Positions 1-7,840 of a stretch of DNA of 64,000 bases are shown here, in pieces. The notes beneath the pieces were generated by a model. It had not been told where the DNA came from, ran no database searches, and saw only the letters and a list, made by a program, of their open reading frames with translations. A program made the position numbers and the translations under genes. Numbering within the stretch: the stretch's first letter is position 1; every line of letters begins with the position of its first letter. The stretch is from Kiloniella spongiae (GTDB lineage: Bacteria; Pseudomonadota; Alphaproteobacteria; Kiloniellales; Kiloniellaceae): positions 1 to 64,000 of the forward strand of contig NZ_LAQL01000007.1 in assembly GCF_001026905.1 (NCBI RefSeq), read 5' to 3'.

Positions 1-683
1 ATGACCATTATTAACACTGATACGATCTAAATCGCTTGGGGTAGAAAATACTAAGTTAAAGAAGTTACTTGCAGAACAAATGCTTGATGTCGCGACCTTG
101 AAGGAAATGCTGGGAAAAAATTTCTATGGCCTAGTTCTAGAAGAAAAGCTGCGAGTTGGCCAATGAAAGTGAAAGATTATTCTTAATGCAAAGTGTGTGA
201 CCTGGAGGGCATTGCTCCACGTGTTTATCGCGATTAACCTTGGCGATCGGCTGACACTCATCTGCGCAAGTGGTTGGTAGAACTCTCATCCGAACGCAGA
301 CGCTTTGGGTATCGTCGCCTCCATTTTCTTCTGAAACGTGAAGGTTGTGAGTTGAATTGGACGAAACTTTACCGTTTATACAAGGAGGGGAAGTTGACCG
401 TATGCAAGTGTGGCGGCAGGAAGATAGAAAAAGTAGAGTGGCATTATATTGCACCAGACATGCCCATGCAAAACGGATTTGTCGAGAGTTTTAACGGTCG
501 CCTACTCACAAACTATCGTCATGCAAGAGAATTGATCGGGGAGTGGGAAATCGATTACAATATAAAAAGGCCCTACACTAGCTTGATGGGTCTAACACCA
601 AATGAATATGCAATCAGACCAAAAATAGATTAAATGATGAACACTGCTAACTTATTAACGAGTAGAACCTGGGGAGCAGGTCA
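1..683 (+). mobile_element. Decayed IS3-family insertion sequence (remnant)
   Basis: The stretch holds two out-of-phase fragments typical of an IS3-type element. Positions 23-166 encode the end of an orfA-like protein (ENTKLKKLLAEQMLD...LKEMLG), and 190-633 encode a broken orfB transposase. The sequence TGGGGAGCAGGTCA at 670-683 resembles the terminal inverted repeat of IS3-group elements, so I place the right end there. The left end is missing or lies outside the window. The orfB part has an in-frame stop and a large internal deletion, so the element cannot move by itself. The end assignment rests on resemblance only. Confidence 0.75.
190..633 (+). pseudogene. IS3-family transposase orfB, stop codon plus internal deletion
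   Basis: The reading frame contains family-typical blocks: GIAPRVYRD near the start, ERRRFGYRRLHFLLKREG, then EWHYIAPDMPMQNGFVESFN and YNIKRPYTSLMGLTPNEY at the end. A TAA stop at 235-237 interrupts the frame. At about 420-435 the sequence jumps from the block after RRFGYRRLH straight to the block around the final catalytic glutamate. Roughly one hundred residues that normally carry the first two acidic residues of the DDE triad are therefore absent. The glutamate in FVESFN is retained. The open part (274-633) is 119 residues against about 270-290 for the intact family. It is a fossil and not a working enzyme. Confidence 0.8.
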
Positions 684-860
684 GTGCACGTCACTCATCA
701 CTCTTCGGGTCAACACTGATCTCTTTTGTTTCTTATAAAGAATCACAAATTAGCACTCTGGAAAAGCCTAAATGTCAACAAACTCTAATGTCTTCTAGCT
801 CTATTTCAAATTTACCAAGAGTGCAAGCAAGTTATAATTTGGATACCTACACTATCTTAT
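634..860. other. Gap between IS remnant and AraC gene
   Basis: Noncoding. It contains the putative IS right end at 670-683 and AT-rich sequence after it. No ORF, RNA gene or convincing terminator is visible. Confidence 0.4.
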
Positions 861-1892
861 TTACGCAATTTCTTGGGTAGCTCTGAATTGCTCGGGAGTT
901 AAGTTAAATTTCTTATGGAATGCTCGGTAAAAACTGGGAGGGTGTTCATAACCTGTCAAATAGGCAATTTCATTGATGGTTAATTCTGTACCCAATAAAT
1001 ATTGTCGTGCTAATGTCATTCGTGATTCATAGAGAACCTTTCTGAATGAAGTTCCGTTTTTTGATAAACGTCGTTGAAAAGTATGAATTGAAAGTCCAAA
1101 ATGTTCCGCGGTTTCTTCTATATTTGAAAAAGCAATGTTTGCAGTTTGAAGAAGATATAATCGGACATCATCAACCAAATGATTGGCTTCATGCATAAAT
1201 GGTAAAGTTGCAATACTATGCTCAAAGCACAGTTTTGAAACAGAGCTACTGGCAGATGAAAAAGGGTGTGCGTTGAATTCAATCGGGAAAGAGAATGATG
1301 TGCGCAGTTGATTAAATAAAATTTTTCCAGGGAAAATATTTTCATAAAATTCAGTATGATCAGGCTTCGCATAAGATAAGCGAATTTCAACGTCTTGACA
1401 ATTTTGAATTTGAGGAAGTCTTTGGCATGTCCATTTCCAAGTACTGGTTAGCCATTCTTCTGATAATCCTTTTGATTGAAACTCATTGAGTTTCAGTGAC
1501 TGCAAGATGATCTCAACTCTGTCATTGAGTATTTTCCTTTCTGTTTTGATGGGGTGAAAGAGAAGAGCAGAAGAAAGCTCCCAGGATCTTTGTAAATTAG
1601 TCGTGCTAACAAGTGCATACCCTAATAACCCTAAATCAAAAATATTGTAGCTGTGTCCAAGATGTAGAAAAAAGCCACGGTTCCAGCAAGATGGGGCAAC
1701 AAGTAATAAAGTTTTATAATATGTATCAATATTAACCTTTTGCTTTTCTTTGACGATGGCGTTTTTGTTGTAGCCCATAGGTGCCAGTATTTTATCAATA
1801 GAAATATCTGGACAGCTTTTGTCCCACTGGCTGAAGAATCGCATAAAAAACTGATACGCCATTGTCTGATTTTCAACAAATTGGGTTTTCAT
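861..1892 (-). CDS. AraC-family transcriptional regulator
   Basis: 343 residues. The last hundred residues form the two-helix-turn-helix AraC DNA-binding domain: IEETAEHFGLSIHTFQRRL is the first HTH, and INEIAYLTGYEHPPSFYRAFHKKF followed by LTPEQFRA is the second. The N-terminal part (about residues 15-200) matches the layout of the arabinose-binding-like domain found in the OruR/ArgR-like branch of the family (PF12625 type). It is transcribed divergently from the TRAP operon at 2106 and probably regulates that operon. An inverted repeat lies between them at 1923-1946. The gene is AT-rich compared with gabTD (18 G+C in the 60 bases at 1321-1380). The effector is unknown. Confidence 0.9.
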   Translation of the reverse strand: MKTQFVENQTMAYQFFMRFFSQWDKSCPDISIDKILAPMGYNKNAIVKEKQKVNIDTYYKTLLLVAPSCWNRGFFLHLGHSYNIFDLGLLGYALVSTTNLQRSWELSSALLFHPIKTERKILNDRVEIILQSLKLNEFQSKGLSEEWLTSTWKWTCQRLPQIQNCQDVEIRLSYAKPDHTEFYENIFPGKILFNQLRTSFSFPIEFNAHPFSSASSSVSKLCFEHSIATLPFMHEANHLVDDVRLYLLQTANIAFSNIEETAEHFGLSIHTFQRRLSKNGTSFRKVLYESRMTLARQYLLGTELTINEIAYLTGYEHPPSFYRAFHKKFNLTPEQFRATQEIA

Positions 1893-1922
1893 CGTTATTC
1901 CTTATAAAATCTTGACGAGTAT

Positions 1923-1946
1923 ATTATACACAAATTGTCGTATAAT
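1923..1946. promoter_or_regulatory. Inverted repeat, candidate operator between AraC gene and TRAP operon
   Basis: ATTATAC at 1923-1929 and GTATAAT at 1940-1946 are exact inverted copies separated by 10 bases. The right arm contains TATAAT, which could also serve as a -10 box for the TRAP operon. The position between the divergent regulator and transporter suggests an operator; this is inference. Confidence 0.4.
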
Positions 1947-2105
1947 GCTAGCAATATGCTGTGTAATGCTATTGTTCGTGTGGTTTTTCATAACTATGGT
2001 GTTTGAAGAAATAATGTAGCGTGAACGAACCCTCGGAATAGCATCTGTTCTTTTTTTGGTGTTTGCTCGTGATTACGTTTAACAAAAACATATGGGGTTT
2101 GCTAA

Positions 2106-3158
2106 ATGTCTGAGGAAGTAAAGTTGTTTGCTAAATGGGCTAAGAAATTATCTTGTGTTGTAATTGGTGCAAGTGTGTTTGCCTCGGCACTAACGATAGG
2201 TGCTGATACATTTGCGGCAGACGAAAAAATCTATCGCTGGAAAATGCAACGTTATACTGGAACAGAAAGTCAAAAAATTTTCAGGAATTTTGCCAAAGAC
2301 GTGAAAGAGGCGAGCAATGGTCGTTTGAGAATTACGACATTTGGCGGCGGTGAATTGGTTCCTAATGATCAGTTATTGAAAGCAACGGGTTCTGGCGTTC
2401 TCCAAATGTCATATGGGTATGGTGCTTATTGGAGTGGGAGTGTCGATCTTGCTCGTATCGAATCTGGCCTTCCACTTGCTTGGACAACGCTGGATGAAGC
2501 AAAAGACCTTTGGTTCAATAAAGGCATGAACAACCTTCTTGTCGAAGCTTATGGCGAGCATGGCGTGCGCTACATGTCTCCATCTTTTGGTGGTGATTAT
2601 GATCTATTGTCAAAAGAGCCAATTGAATCACTTGATCATATGAAGAAAATTAAAATTCGGGCCACATCAAACGTAGCGGTAATTCTTGAAAAATTTGATG
2701 TACCGACAGTGTATTTGCCGCCTGAAGAGTTCTATACATCAATGAGTACAAACTCTATTAGTGGTATTATTTATGGTAGTGCTTATGACTATGAGCAGCT
2801 TAAGCTGCAAGAAACAGCCAAGCATTATACAAAGCTTTCCCTTTTGACACCTGGATTTGTCGACAACATTCTGGTCAATCAGGAAGCTTGGGATGAATTA
2901 CCAAAAGATCTACAGGAAATTTTGGACACCAGCGTTAAGAAATTGGCGGAAGATCACCATAATTGGCTGATTGACGGAGCTAAAAAAACACTGAGTGATA
3001 ATGTTTTTGAAGTTCATACTTTGCAAACAAGTGATGTTACCAAGCTTACTGATGCTGCCCAGGACCTATGGAATGAAGAAGCAAAGCGTTCTGTACGTAA
3101 TGAAGCTGCAATCAATATGATCAAAGATTTAGCAGGTTCTAACGGACGCCTAAAATGA
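2106..3158 (+). CDS. TRAP transporter solute-binding protein (DctP family)
   Basis: 350 residues. It is the periplasmic binding protein of a tripartite ATP-independent periplasmic transporter. The N-terminus has a positively charged segment, a hydrophobic stretch (CVVIGASVFASALTIG) and a small-residue cleavage zone near residue 37. KIKIRATSN at about residues 179-187 holds the conserved ligand-binding arginine of the family. The ATG at 2106 is the longest start. A TTG at 2124 is preceded by GAGGAAG at better spacing and would give the cleaner signal peptide MFAKWAKKL. The stop overlaps the next gene by 4 bases (ATGA). The substrate is unknown; the downstream genes suggest an amide- or guanidino-containing compound. 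Confidence 0.92.
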   Translation: MSEEVKLFAKWAKKLSCVVIGASVFASALTIGADTFAADEKIYRWKMQRYTGTESQKIFRNFAKDVKEASNGRLRITTFGGGELVPNDQLLKATGSGVLQMSYGYGAYWSGSVDLARIESGLPLAWTTLDEAKDLWFNKGMNNLLVEAYGEHGVRYMSPSFGGDYDLLSKEPIESLDHMKKIKIRATSNVAVILEKFDVPTVYLPPEEFYTSMSTNSISGIIYGSAYDYEQLKLQETAKHYTKLSLLTPGFVDNILVNQEAWDELPKDLQEILDTSVKKLAEDHHNWLIDGAKKTLSDNVFEVHTLQTSDVTKLTDAAQDLWNEEAKRSVRNEAAINMIKDLAGSNGRLK

Positions 3159-3688
3159 CTTGGATGAAAATCCTTCTGCAACGACAATTGGAATTAGGCG
3201 ATCGATTTGGTCGCCTAATTTCCTGGGTCAATTTATTGATTATTGCCGTTCTTCTGTATGAGGTCTGCATGCGCTATTTGTTCAGCGCTCCGACAAATTG
3301 GGCTCATGAAATGTCAACAATGTTGTTTGGCGGGTATTGCCTAGCTGCAGGGGTTTATACGCAAGCATATGATAAACATGTAAAAATTGACGTGATTTAT
3401 CATCTGTTTGGCGAAAGAAGCCGTGCCTTTTTAGATGTTATCTCAGGCCTGTTTATCCTTGCCGGTTTTGCCTTTTTATTTATGATTTCGTATCAGTATG
3501 CGCTGGACTCCTGGATACTTTCTGAAGTGTCATCAAAAAGTTCTTGGCGTCCTATACTGTTTCCTATCAAAGCTGTTATTCCTTTAACAGTTTTTCTATT
3601 GATACTTAACCAGCTTATTTACTTTCTGCGTGACGTTATGATCGCTCTCAGAATGATTGATCGTGAAGGGGAGATTCTTCATGATTGA
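3155..3688 (+). CDS. TRAP transporter small permease (DctQ family)
   Basis: 177 residues with four hydrophobic segments (about 20-40, 50-70, 90-112, 135-157), the usual architecture of the small TRAP membrane subunit. The first loop contains the family-like motif NWAHEMSTMLFGGYCLAAGVY. It starts inside the end of the binding-protein gene and its stop overlaps the start of the large permease, so the three subunits are translationally coupled. Confidence 0.92.
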   Translation: MTWMKILLQRQLELGDRFGRLISWVNLLIIAVLLYEVCMRYLFSAPTNWAHEMSTMLFGGYCLAAGVYTQAYDKHVKIDVIYHLFGERSRAFLDVISGLFILAGFAFLFMISYQYALDSWILSEVSSKSSWRPILFPIKAVIPLTVFLLILNQLIYFLRDVMIALRMIDREGEILHD

Positions 3689-5003
3689 TATGGATCCTCT
3701 TCTCGTTACCGCTATCATGTTTGGCTCAATGCTGTTTCTCATGATTATTGGTACTCCGCTTGCTTGGGCGTTACTCATAGTTGGTACCGGTTCAGCCATT
3801 AATCTTTGGGGCTGGGACTCTTTGGATATGGTGGTGATTAGCACCTTCGGGGTGATGAATACCTTTATCCTGGTTGCTTTACCCATGTTCATTTTTATGG
3901 GGCTTGTTTTACAGCGTTCTGGAATTACCGATGATTTATTCGGTATGGTTTATAAGGTGATGGGGGGTGTCAAAGGGGGGCTTGGCGCCGGTACAATTCT
4001 TATTTGTGCTGTAATTGCTGCGATGGCAGGTGTAACTGCAGCTGCAACGGTCAGTCTTGGCCTTATTGCATTACCTGCAATGTTAAAACGGGGATATGAT
4101 AAGAGACTTGTTACGGGTGCTATCATGGCTGGTGGAGCGTTAGGATTTCTGATCCCACCAAGTATTACGATGATCCTCTACGCTTTTTTAACACGAGAAT
4201 CAATTGGTAAGCTCTTTGCCGCCGGTGTAATGCCAGGTCTTATGCTGGCTGCAATATATATCATATATATTCTTGTCGTTTGCCGGGTTAAGCCATCTCT
4301 CGGTCCTGCAATCGCGGAAGAAGAGCGTGTGGATTGGCGTGGCAAGATTGCCTCTCTTCGTTCTTTAATTCTGCCGGGCATTATTATTACGACTGTTCTT
4401 GTTTTCACAATGAAGGGTGTTACGTCCCCAACAGAAGCCTCTGTAATTGGAGCGGTGGGGGCGGTTCTTAGTGCTGCGGTTAATCGGACACTTAGTTTGC
4501 AAGTGTTGAGAGGGGCGTTGCAGGAAACAGCGCGTATCATGGGGATGTTGATGTGGATCATGATCGGTGCTGTTATCTTTAGCAAAATCTATATTGGCTT
4601 GGGAGCAGGCCAAATTATTGCTGAAAGCATTATTGATGGTGATTTAAGTCCGAATCTTGTGCTTCTGATGATTATTTTGACCTATTTCCTGCTTGGAATG
4701 TTTCTGGATGATTCAGCCATCTTGTTCATTACAGTTCCATTATTTGTTCCGATTATCAATGAACTTGGCTATGACCCTGTCTGGTTTGGGATTGTCTTTA
4801 TTCTGGCAATGCAAACGGCTTATCTGACCCCACCCTTTGGTTATAATCTGTTCTATATGAGATCAGTGGCTCCACCTGAAATTAGAACGGTTGATATCTA
4901 TCATTCAGTTACACCATTTATCCTTTTGCAGATGGTTGGACTGGCTCTGGTTGTGTTCTTTCCTCAGATCGCATTATGGCTACCTCAAGTGCTGTTTAAC
5001 TAG
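3681..5003 (+). CDS. TRAP transporter large permease (DctM family)
   Basis: 440 residues, highly hydrophobic, with about a dozen membrane segments. Family-typical features include GGALGFLIPPSITMILYAFLT, the SPTEASVIGAVGA block and TPPFGYNLFYMR near the C-terminus. I chose ATG at 3681 because AAGGGGAG sits 9 bases upstream and the start overlaps the dctQ stop; a TTG at 3657 in the same frame has no ribosome binding site. It is the substrate/sodium symport channel of this TRAP system. Confidence 0.93.
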   Translation: MIDMDPLLVTAIMFGSMLFLMIIGTPLAWALLIVGTGSAINLWGWDSLDMVVISTFGVMNTFILVALPMFIFMGLVLQRSGITDDLFGMVYKVMGGVKGGLGAGTILICAVIAAMAGVTAAATVSLGLIALPAMLKRGYDKRLVTGAIMAGGALGFLIPPSITMILYAFLTRESIGKLFAAGVMPGLMLAAIYIIYILVVCRVKPSLGPAIAEEERVDWRGKIASLRSLILPGIIITTVLVFTMKGVTSPTEASVIGAVGAVLSAAVNRTLSLQVLRGALQETARIMGMLMWIMIGAVIFSKIYIGLGAGQIIAESIIDGDLSPNLVLLMIILTYFLLGMFLDDSAILFITVPLFVPIINELGYDPVWFGIVFILAMQTAYLTPPFGYNLFYMRSVAPPEIRTVDIYHSVTPFILLQMVGLALVVFFPQIALWLPQVLFN

Positions 5004-5006
5004 AAT

Positions 5007-5025
5007 GGAGGAGGTGATCTCCTCC
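5007..5025 (+). terminator. Hairpin after TRAP genes
   Basis: A 7-bp perfect stem (GGAGGAG/CTCCTCC) with a 5-base loop lies just after the dctM stop. No T-run follows, so this may be an mRNA-stabilising or processing hairpin and not a true terminator. The next gene starts 70 bases on. Confidence 0.4.
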
Positions 5026-5094
5026 TTCAGCAACAAACGACAAAATAAGTGGCCTTAAATAGTACTCTCGCCAGACCTTACAAAGGAGAAGTAG

Positions 5095-6828
5095 ATGAAG
5101 AGTATGCAAGACTTTGAGTCTTCAAACTGCACATTGACAGCAGGAAAAGCAGACCTTTTTTTAAAAAACGGACGCATTTACACCGTAAATTCAATGCAAC
5201 CATGGGCTGATTGTGTTGCTATTCGAAATGGGCGATTTATCGGCGTCGGCAGTTTTGAAAAACTCTGTGAACTGATTACTTCAAACACGCATATTATCGA
5301 CCTTCATGGTCAATTTGTTATGCCTGGAATTTATGACATGCATACACATCCAGATTTGGCATTGGCACCATCTTATGCTGGATATCTGGATATAGGTTGC
5401 GAAGATCCTTCACCGGATAATGTTAAAGATGCGATCCTAAATTATTCGAAGAAAAATACTGAAACCCCTTGGGTCTATGGGCAATCATTTGTCCGCTATA
5501 CTTTCAAAAAAGAAGGGCTTGTGCCAGATCGATATTGGCTTGATAGTTTTATAAGTGACCGTCCCGTTGCCATTCATGATCGTTCATGGGGGTGCATGTT
5601 GGTAAATAGTAAAGCCCTAGAGCTTGCTGGGATTACATCAAAAACGAAAGACCCCGGTAATGGCTACATCGAACGAGACCCGCTAAGCGGAGAGCCCACG
5701 GGCATTTTGGTCGATGGTGCCTATTCTCTGATTTATCACGTAATGCCCCCGACACCGGCACCTGCATTAGAACGTGCATATCGTGATGGCTTGAATTATC
5801 AGGCAAGTCGCGGTGTCGTCGGGACAAAATATCTTCATGTTTGTGAATATCGATTGAATGCTTTGAAGGCCGTTGATGATGAAGGTCAAATGACGGCTCG
5901 CGTCGAAGCGGCGATTAGTTGGCAGGATGATATTTTTCCAGTTAAAAGGCGTTGGGAGCTGCTTGCTGGGGAGCGTCATTATTACAGAAGCAATCGCTTA
6001 AATGCGAATGCTGTTAAGTTCCACTTTGATGGGACACATGAGTCACGTTCGTCGTATCTTTCAACATCCTGGCCAGGTGAAAGCAAGTGGCGCGGCGGAT
6101 TGAACCTTACGCCAGAACATATAACGGATATGGTTGTGGATATGGACCGCAAAGGCATCCGTGTTATCGCGCATTGTACAGGTGATGGTGCCTCAGATAT
6201 CTTTTTGGATGCGGTTGCAGAAGCGCGCCGTAAAAATGGCAATAACGATGTGCGTCATCAATGTGCCCACTCAACCAATTTACTTGATGAAAACTTGCCT
6301 CGATTTGAAAATTTGAATGTGACGGCTGAGTTTTCACCAGTCGGATGGTATCCATCAGCATTTGCAACCGCGCGGCAAAATGTGGGTGAGGAACGTTGGC
6401 CTCGGATGTATAATTTTAAAGGCGTACTTGACGCTGGTGGTATTGCTGTAATGGGAACAGATTGGCCTGTTTCACATATCAATCCATGGGTTGGCTTTGA
6501 GGCCATGATCACACGACAAAATCCGATAACTGATTCTGTTGAAAATTTTCCAGGGCAACCCGTCAGTTTGGAAGAAGCGATTCAGGTTATGACCTTGAAT
6601 GGTGCGTGTGCCATGGATTTAGAAGATCAAGCGGGATCAATTGTACTTGGAAAATCAGCAGACTTTATTGTTCTGGAAAACAATCCTTTTGAAATGGACG
6701 TCAGAGGCAGTCTCCACAAGATGAATGTCGAGATGACCTTTGTTGAAGGTCAATGTGCGTGGGATGTATTGGGGCGTATGGACGGGACGGACAATGAAGC
6801 GGTTTGGAAAGAAAGACCAAATTTCTAG
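5095..6828 (+). CDS. Metal-dependent amidohydrolase, YtcJ-type
   Basis: 577 residues, amidohydrolase superfamily (Amidohydro_3 / YtcJ-like). Recognisable elements in order: N-terminal beta-sandwich segment (LFLKNGRIYTVNSMQPWADCVAIRNGRF), MPGIYDMHTHPD with the HxH metal pair near residue 83, VKFHFDGTHESR with a lysine where the bridging carboxylated lysine would be, IAHCTGDGASD and RHQCAHS with further histidines, and GTDWPVS near residue 455 with the catalytic aspartate. The C-terminal EDQAGSIVLGKSADFIVL closes the sandwich. AAGGAGAAG precedes the ATG. There is no signal peptide, so it is cytoplasmic. Members hydrolyse amides, formamides or carbamates; the substrate here is unknown. Confidence 0.88.
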   Translation: MKSMQDFESSNCTLTAGKADLFLKNGRIYTVNSMQPWADCVAIRNGRFIGVGSFEKLCELITSNTHIIDLHGQFVMPGIYDMHTHPDLALAPSYAGYLDIGCEDPSPDNVKDAILNYSKKNTETPWVYGQSFVRYTFKKEGLVPDRYWLDSFISDRPVAIHDRSWGCMLVNSKALELAGITSKTKDPGNGYIERDPLSGEPTGILVDGAYSLIYHVMPPTPAPALERAYRDGLNYQASRGVVGTKYLHVCEYRLNALKAVDDEGQMTARVEAAISWQDDIFPVKRRWELLAGERHYYRSNRLNANAVKFHFDGTHESRSSYLSTSWPGESKWRGGLNLTPEHITDMVVDMDRKGIRVIAHCTGDGASDIFLDAVAEARRKNGNNDVRHQCAHSTNLLDENLPRFENLNVTAEFSPVGWYPSAFATARQNVGEERWPRMYNFKGVLDAGGIAVMGTDWPVSHINPWVGFEAMITRQNPITDSVENFPGQPVSLEEAIQVMTLNGACAMDLEDQAGSIVLGKSADFIVLENNPFEMDVRGSLHKMNVEMTFVEGQCAWDVLGRMDGTDNEAVWKERPNF

Positions 6829-6867
6829 TCACTCAAAAATAGAAATGCGGATAAAGCGAAGTCAAGG

Positions 6868-7827
6868 ATGATGCAGAAAATTAACAAAATTCCTGTTTGT
6901 GTTATTTCCGGTTTTTTAGGAGCAGGAAAGACAACTCTATTAAATAATATTCTTAATGGGGAGCACGGTCTTAACATAACTGTGCTTGTAAATGATTTCG
7001 GCGCTATTGATATTGATAGTCAGCTTTTGTCTAAGCAGGATGGCAATAGCATCAGTCTGAAGAATGGATGTATTTGCTGTAGTCTTCAAAATGATTTGGT
7101 TAATGAATTAACGCAGTTGCTTAACCAACCTGATGGGCCACCAGAGTATATCATTATTGAATGTAGTGGTGTCTCAGACCCTGGCAAAATCATCAATTCA
7201 TTGCGCTACCCTCAGCTACGTGAATATTTTCAAATTGACACGGTTCTTACTCTGATTGATGCCAAAATGATTAACTCTCTCGAAGGAGAGGTGAAGTACT
7301 TGGCAACCGCACAGTTGGATGTGGCTGACATTATCATTTTGAATAAAACAGATATTGTCTCACAAGATGAAATTGAAAAGATATATCACGACTGGCTGTA
7401 TCCAGCTGCTCGGGTACTTGAGACGACGTATGCAAAAGTTCCAATGGATATTCTCTTCTCACGAGACCATGTTGAAAATGCGTCCATAGAGACAGAAAAA
7501 ATGTTGGAAACAAAGCATATTCACACGCATTTGTTTCAATCGTGGAACTGGAGCAGCACAGCGCCTGTTTCTATTGAAAAGCTACGTTTGGCAATTACGG
7601 ATTTGCCCAGAGAAACTTACCGAGCGAAAGGTATTTTCTATTCCGATCAATATCCACGCAAGCGCATTATTCTACAAATGGTCGGCAGCCGGCAGGAATG
7701 GTCTGTTGAAGAAAGTAATACTGATAAATGCGTTAGTGAATTGGTGATGATTTCTACAGATGGTGAGATTAACCAATTGCAGGTAGAACGAACTCTGAAT
7801 AATTGCGTTCTATCTCCTACATTTTAA
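6868..7827 (+). CDS. CobW/P47K-family (G3E) GTPase, putative metallochaperone
   Basis: 319 residues. GFLGAGKTTLLNNIL near residue 13 is the Walker A/P-loop. CICCSLQNDL near residue 70 carries the CxCC metal-binding motif that defines the COG0523 group. IIIECSGVSDP is the Walker B/switch region and LNKTDIV is the guanine-specificity NKxD motif. The C-terminal CobW domain is present (YRAKGIFY...). G3E GTPases deliver or insert metals (Zn, Ni, Co) into enzymes. Being sandwiched between metal-dependent hydrolases suggests that it matures one of them, most likely the ureohydrolase or the amidohydrolase; that is inference. ATG at 6871 is an equally good start. Confidence 0.9.
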   Translation: MMQKINKIPVCVISGFLGAGKTTLLNNILNGEHGLNITVLVNDFGAIDIDSQLLSKQDGNSISLKNGCICCSLQNDLVNELTQLLNQPDGPPEYIIIECSGVSDPGKIINSLRYPQLREYFQIDTVLTLIDAKMINSLEGEVKYLATAQLDVADIIILNKTDIVSQDEIEKIYHDWLYPAARVLETTYAKVPMDILFSRDHVENASIETEKMLETKHIHTHLFQSWNWSSTAPVSIEKLRLAITDLPRETYRAKGIFYSDQYPRKRIILQMVGSRQEWSVEESNTDKCVSELVMISTDGEINQLQVERTLNNCVLSPTF

Positions 7828-7840
7828 AAGGAATAATACT

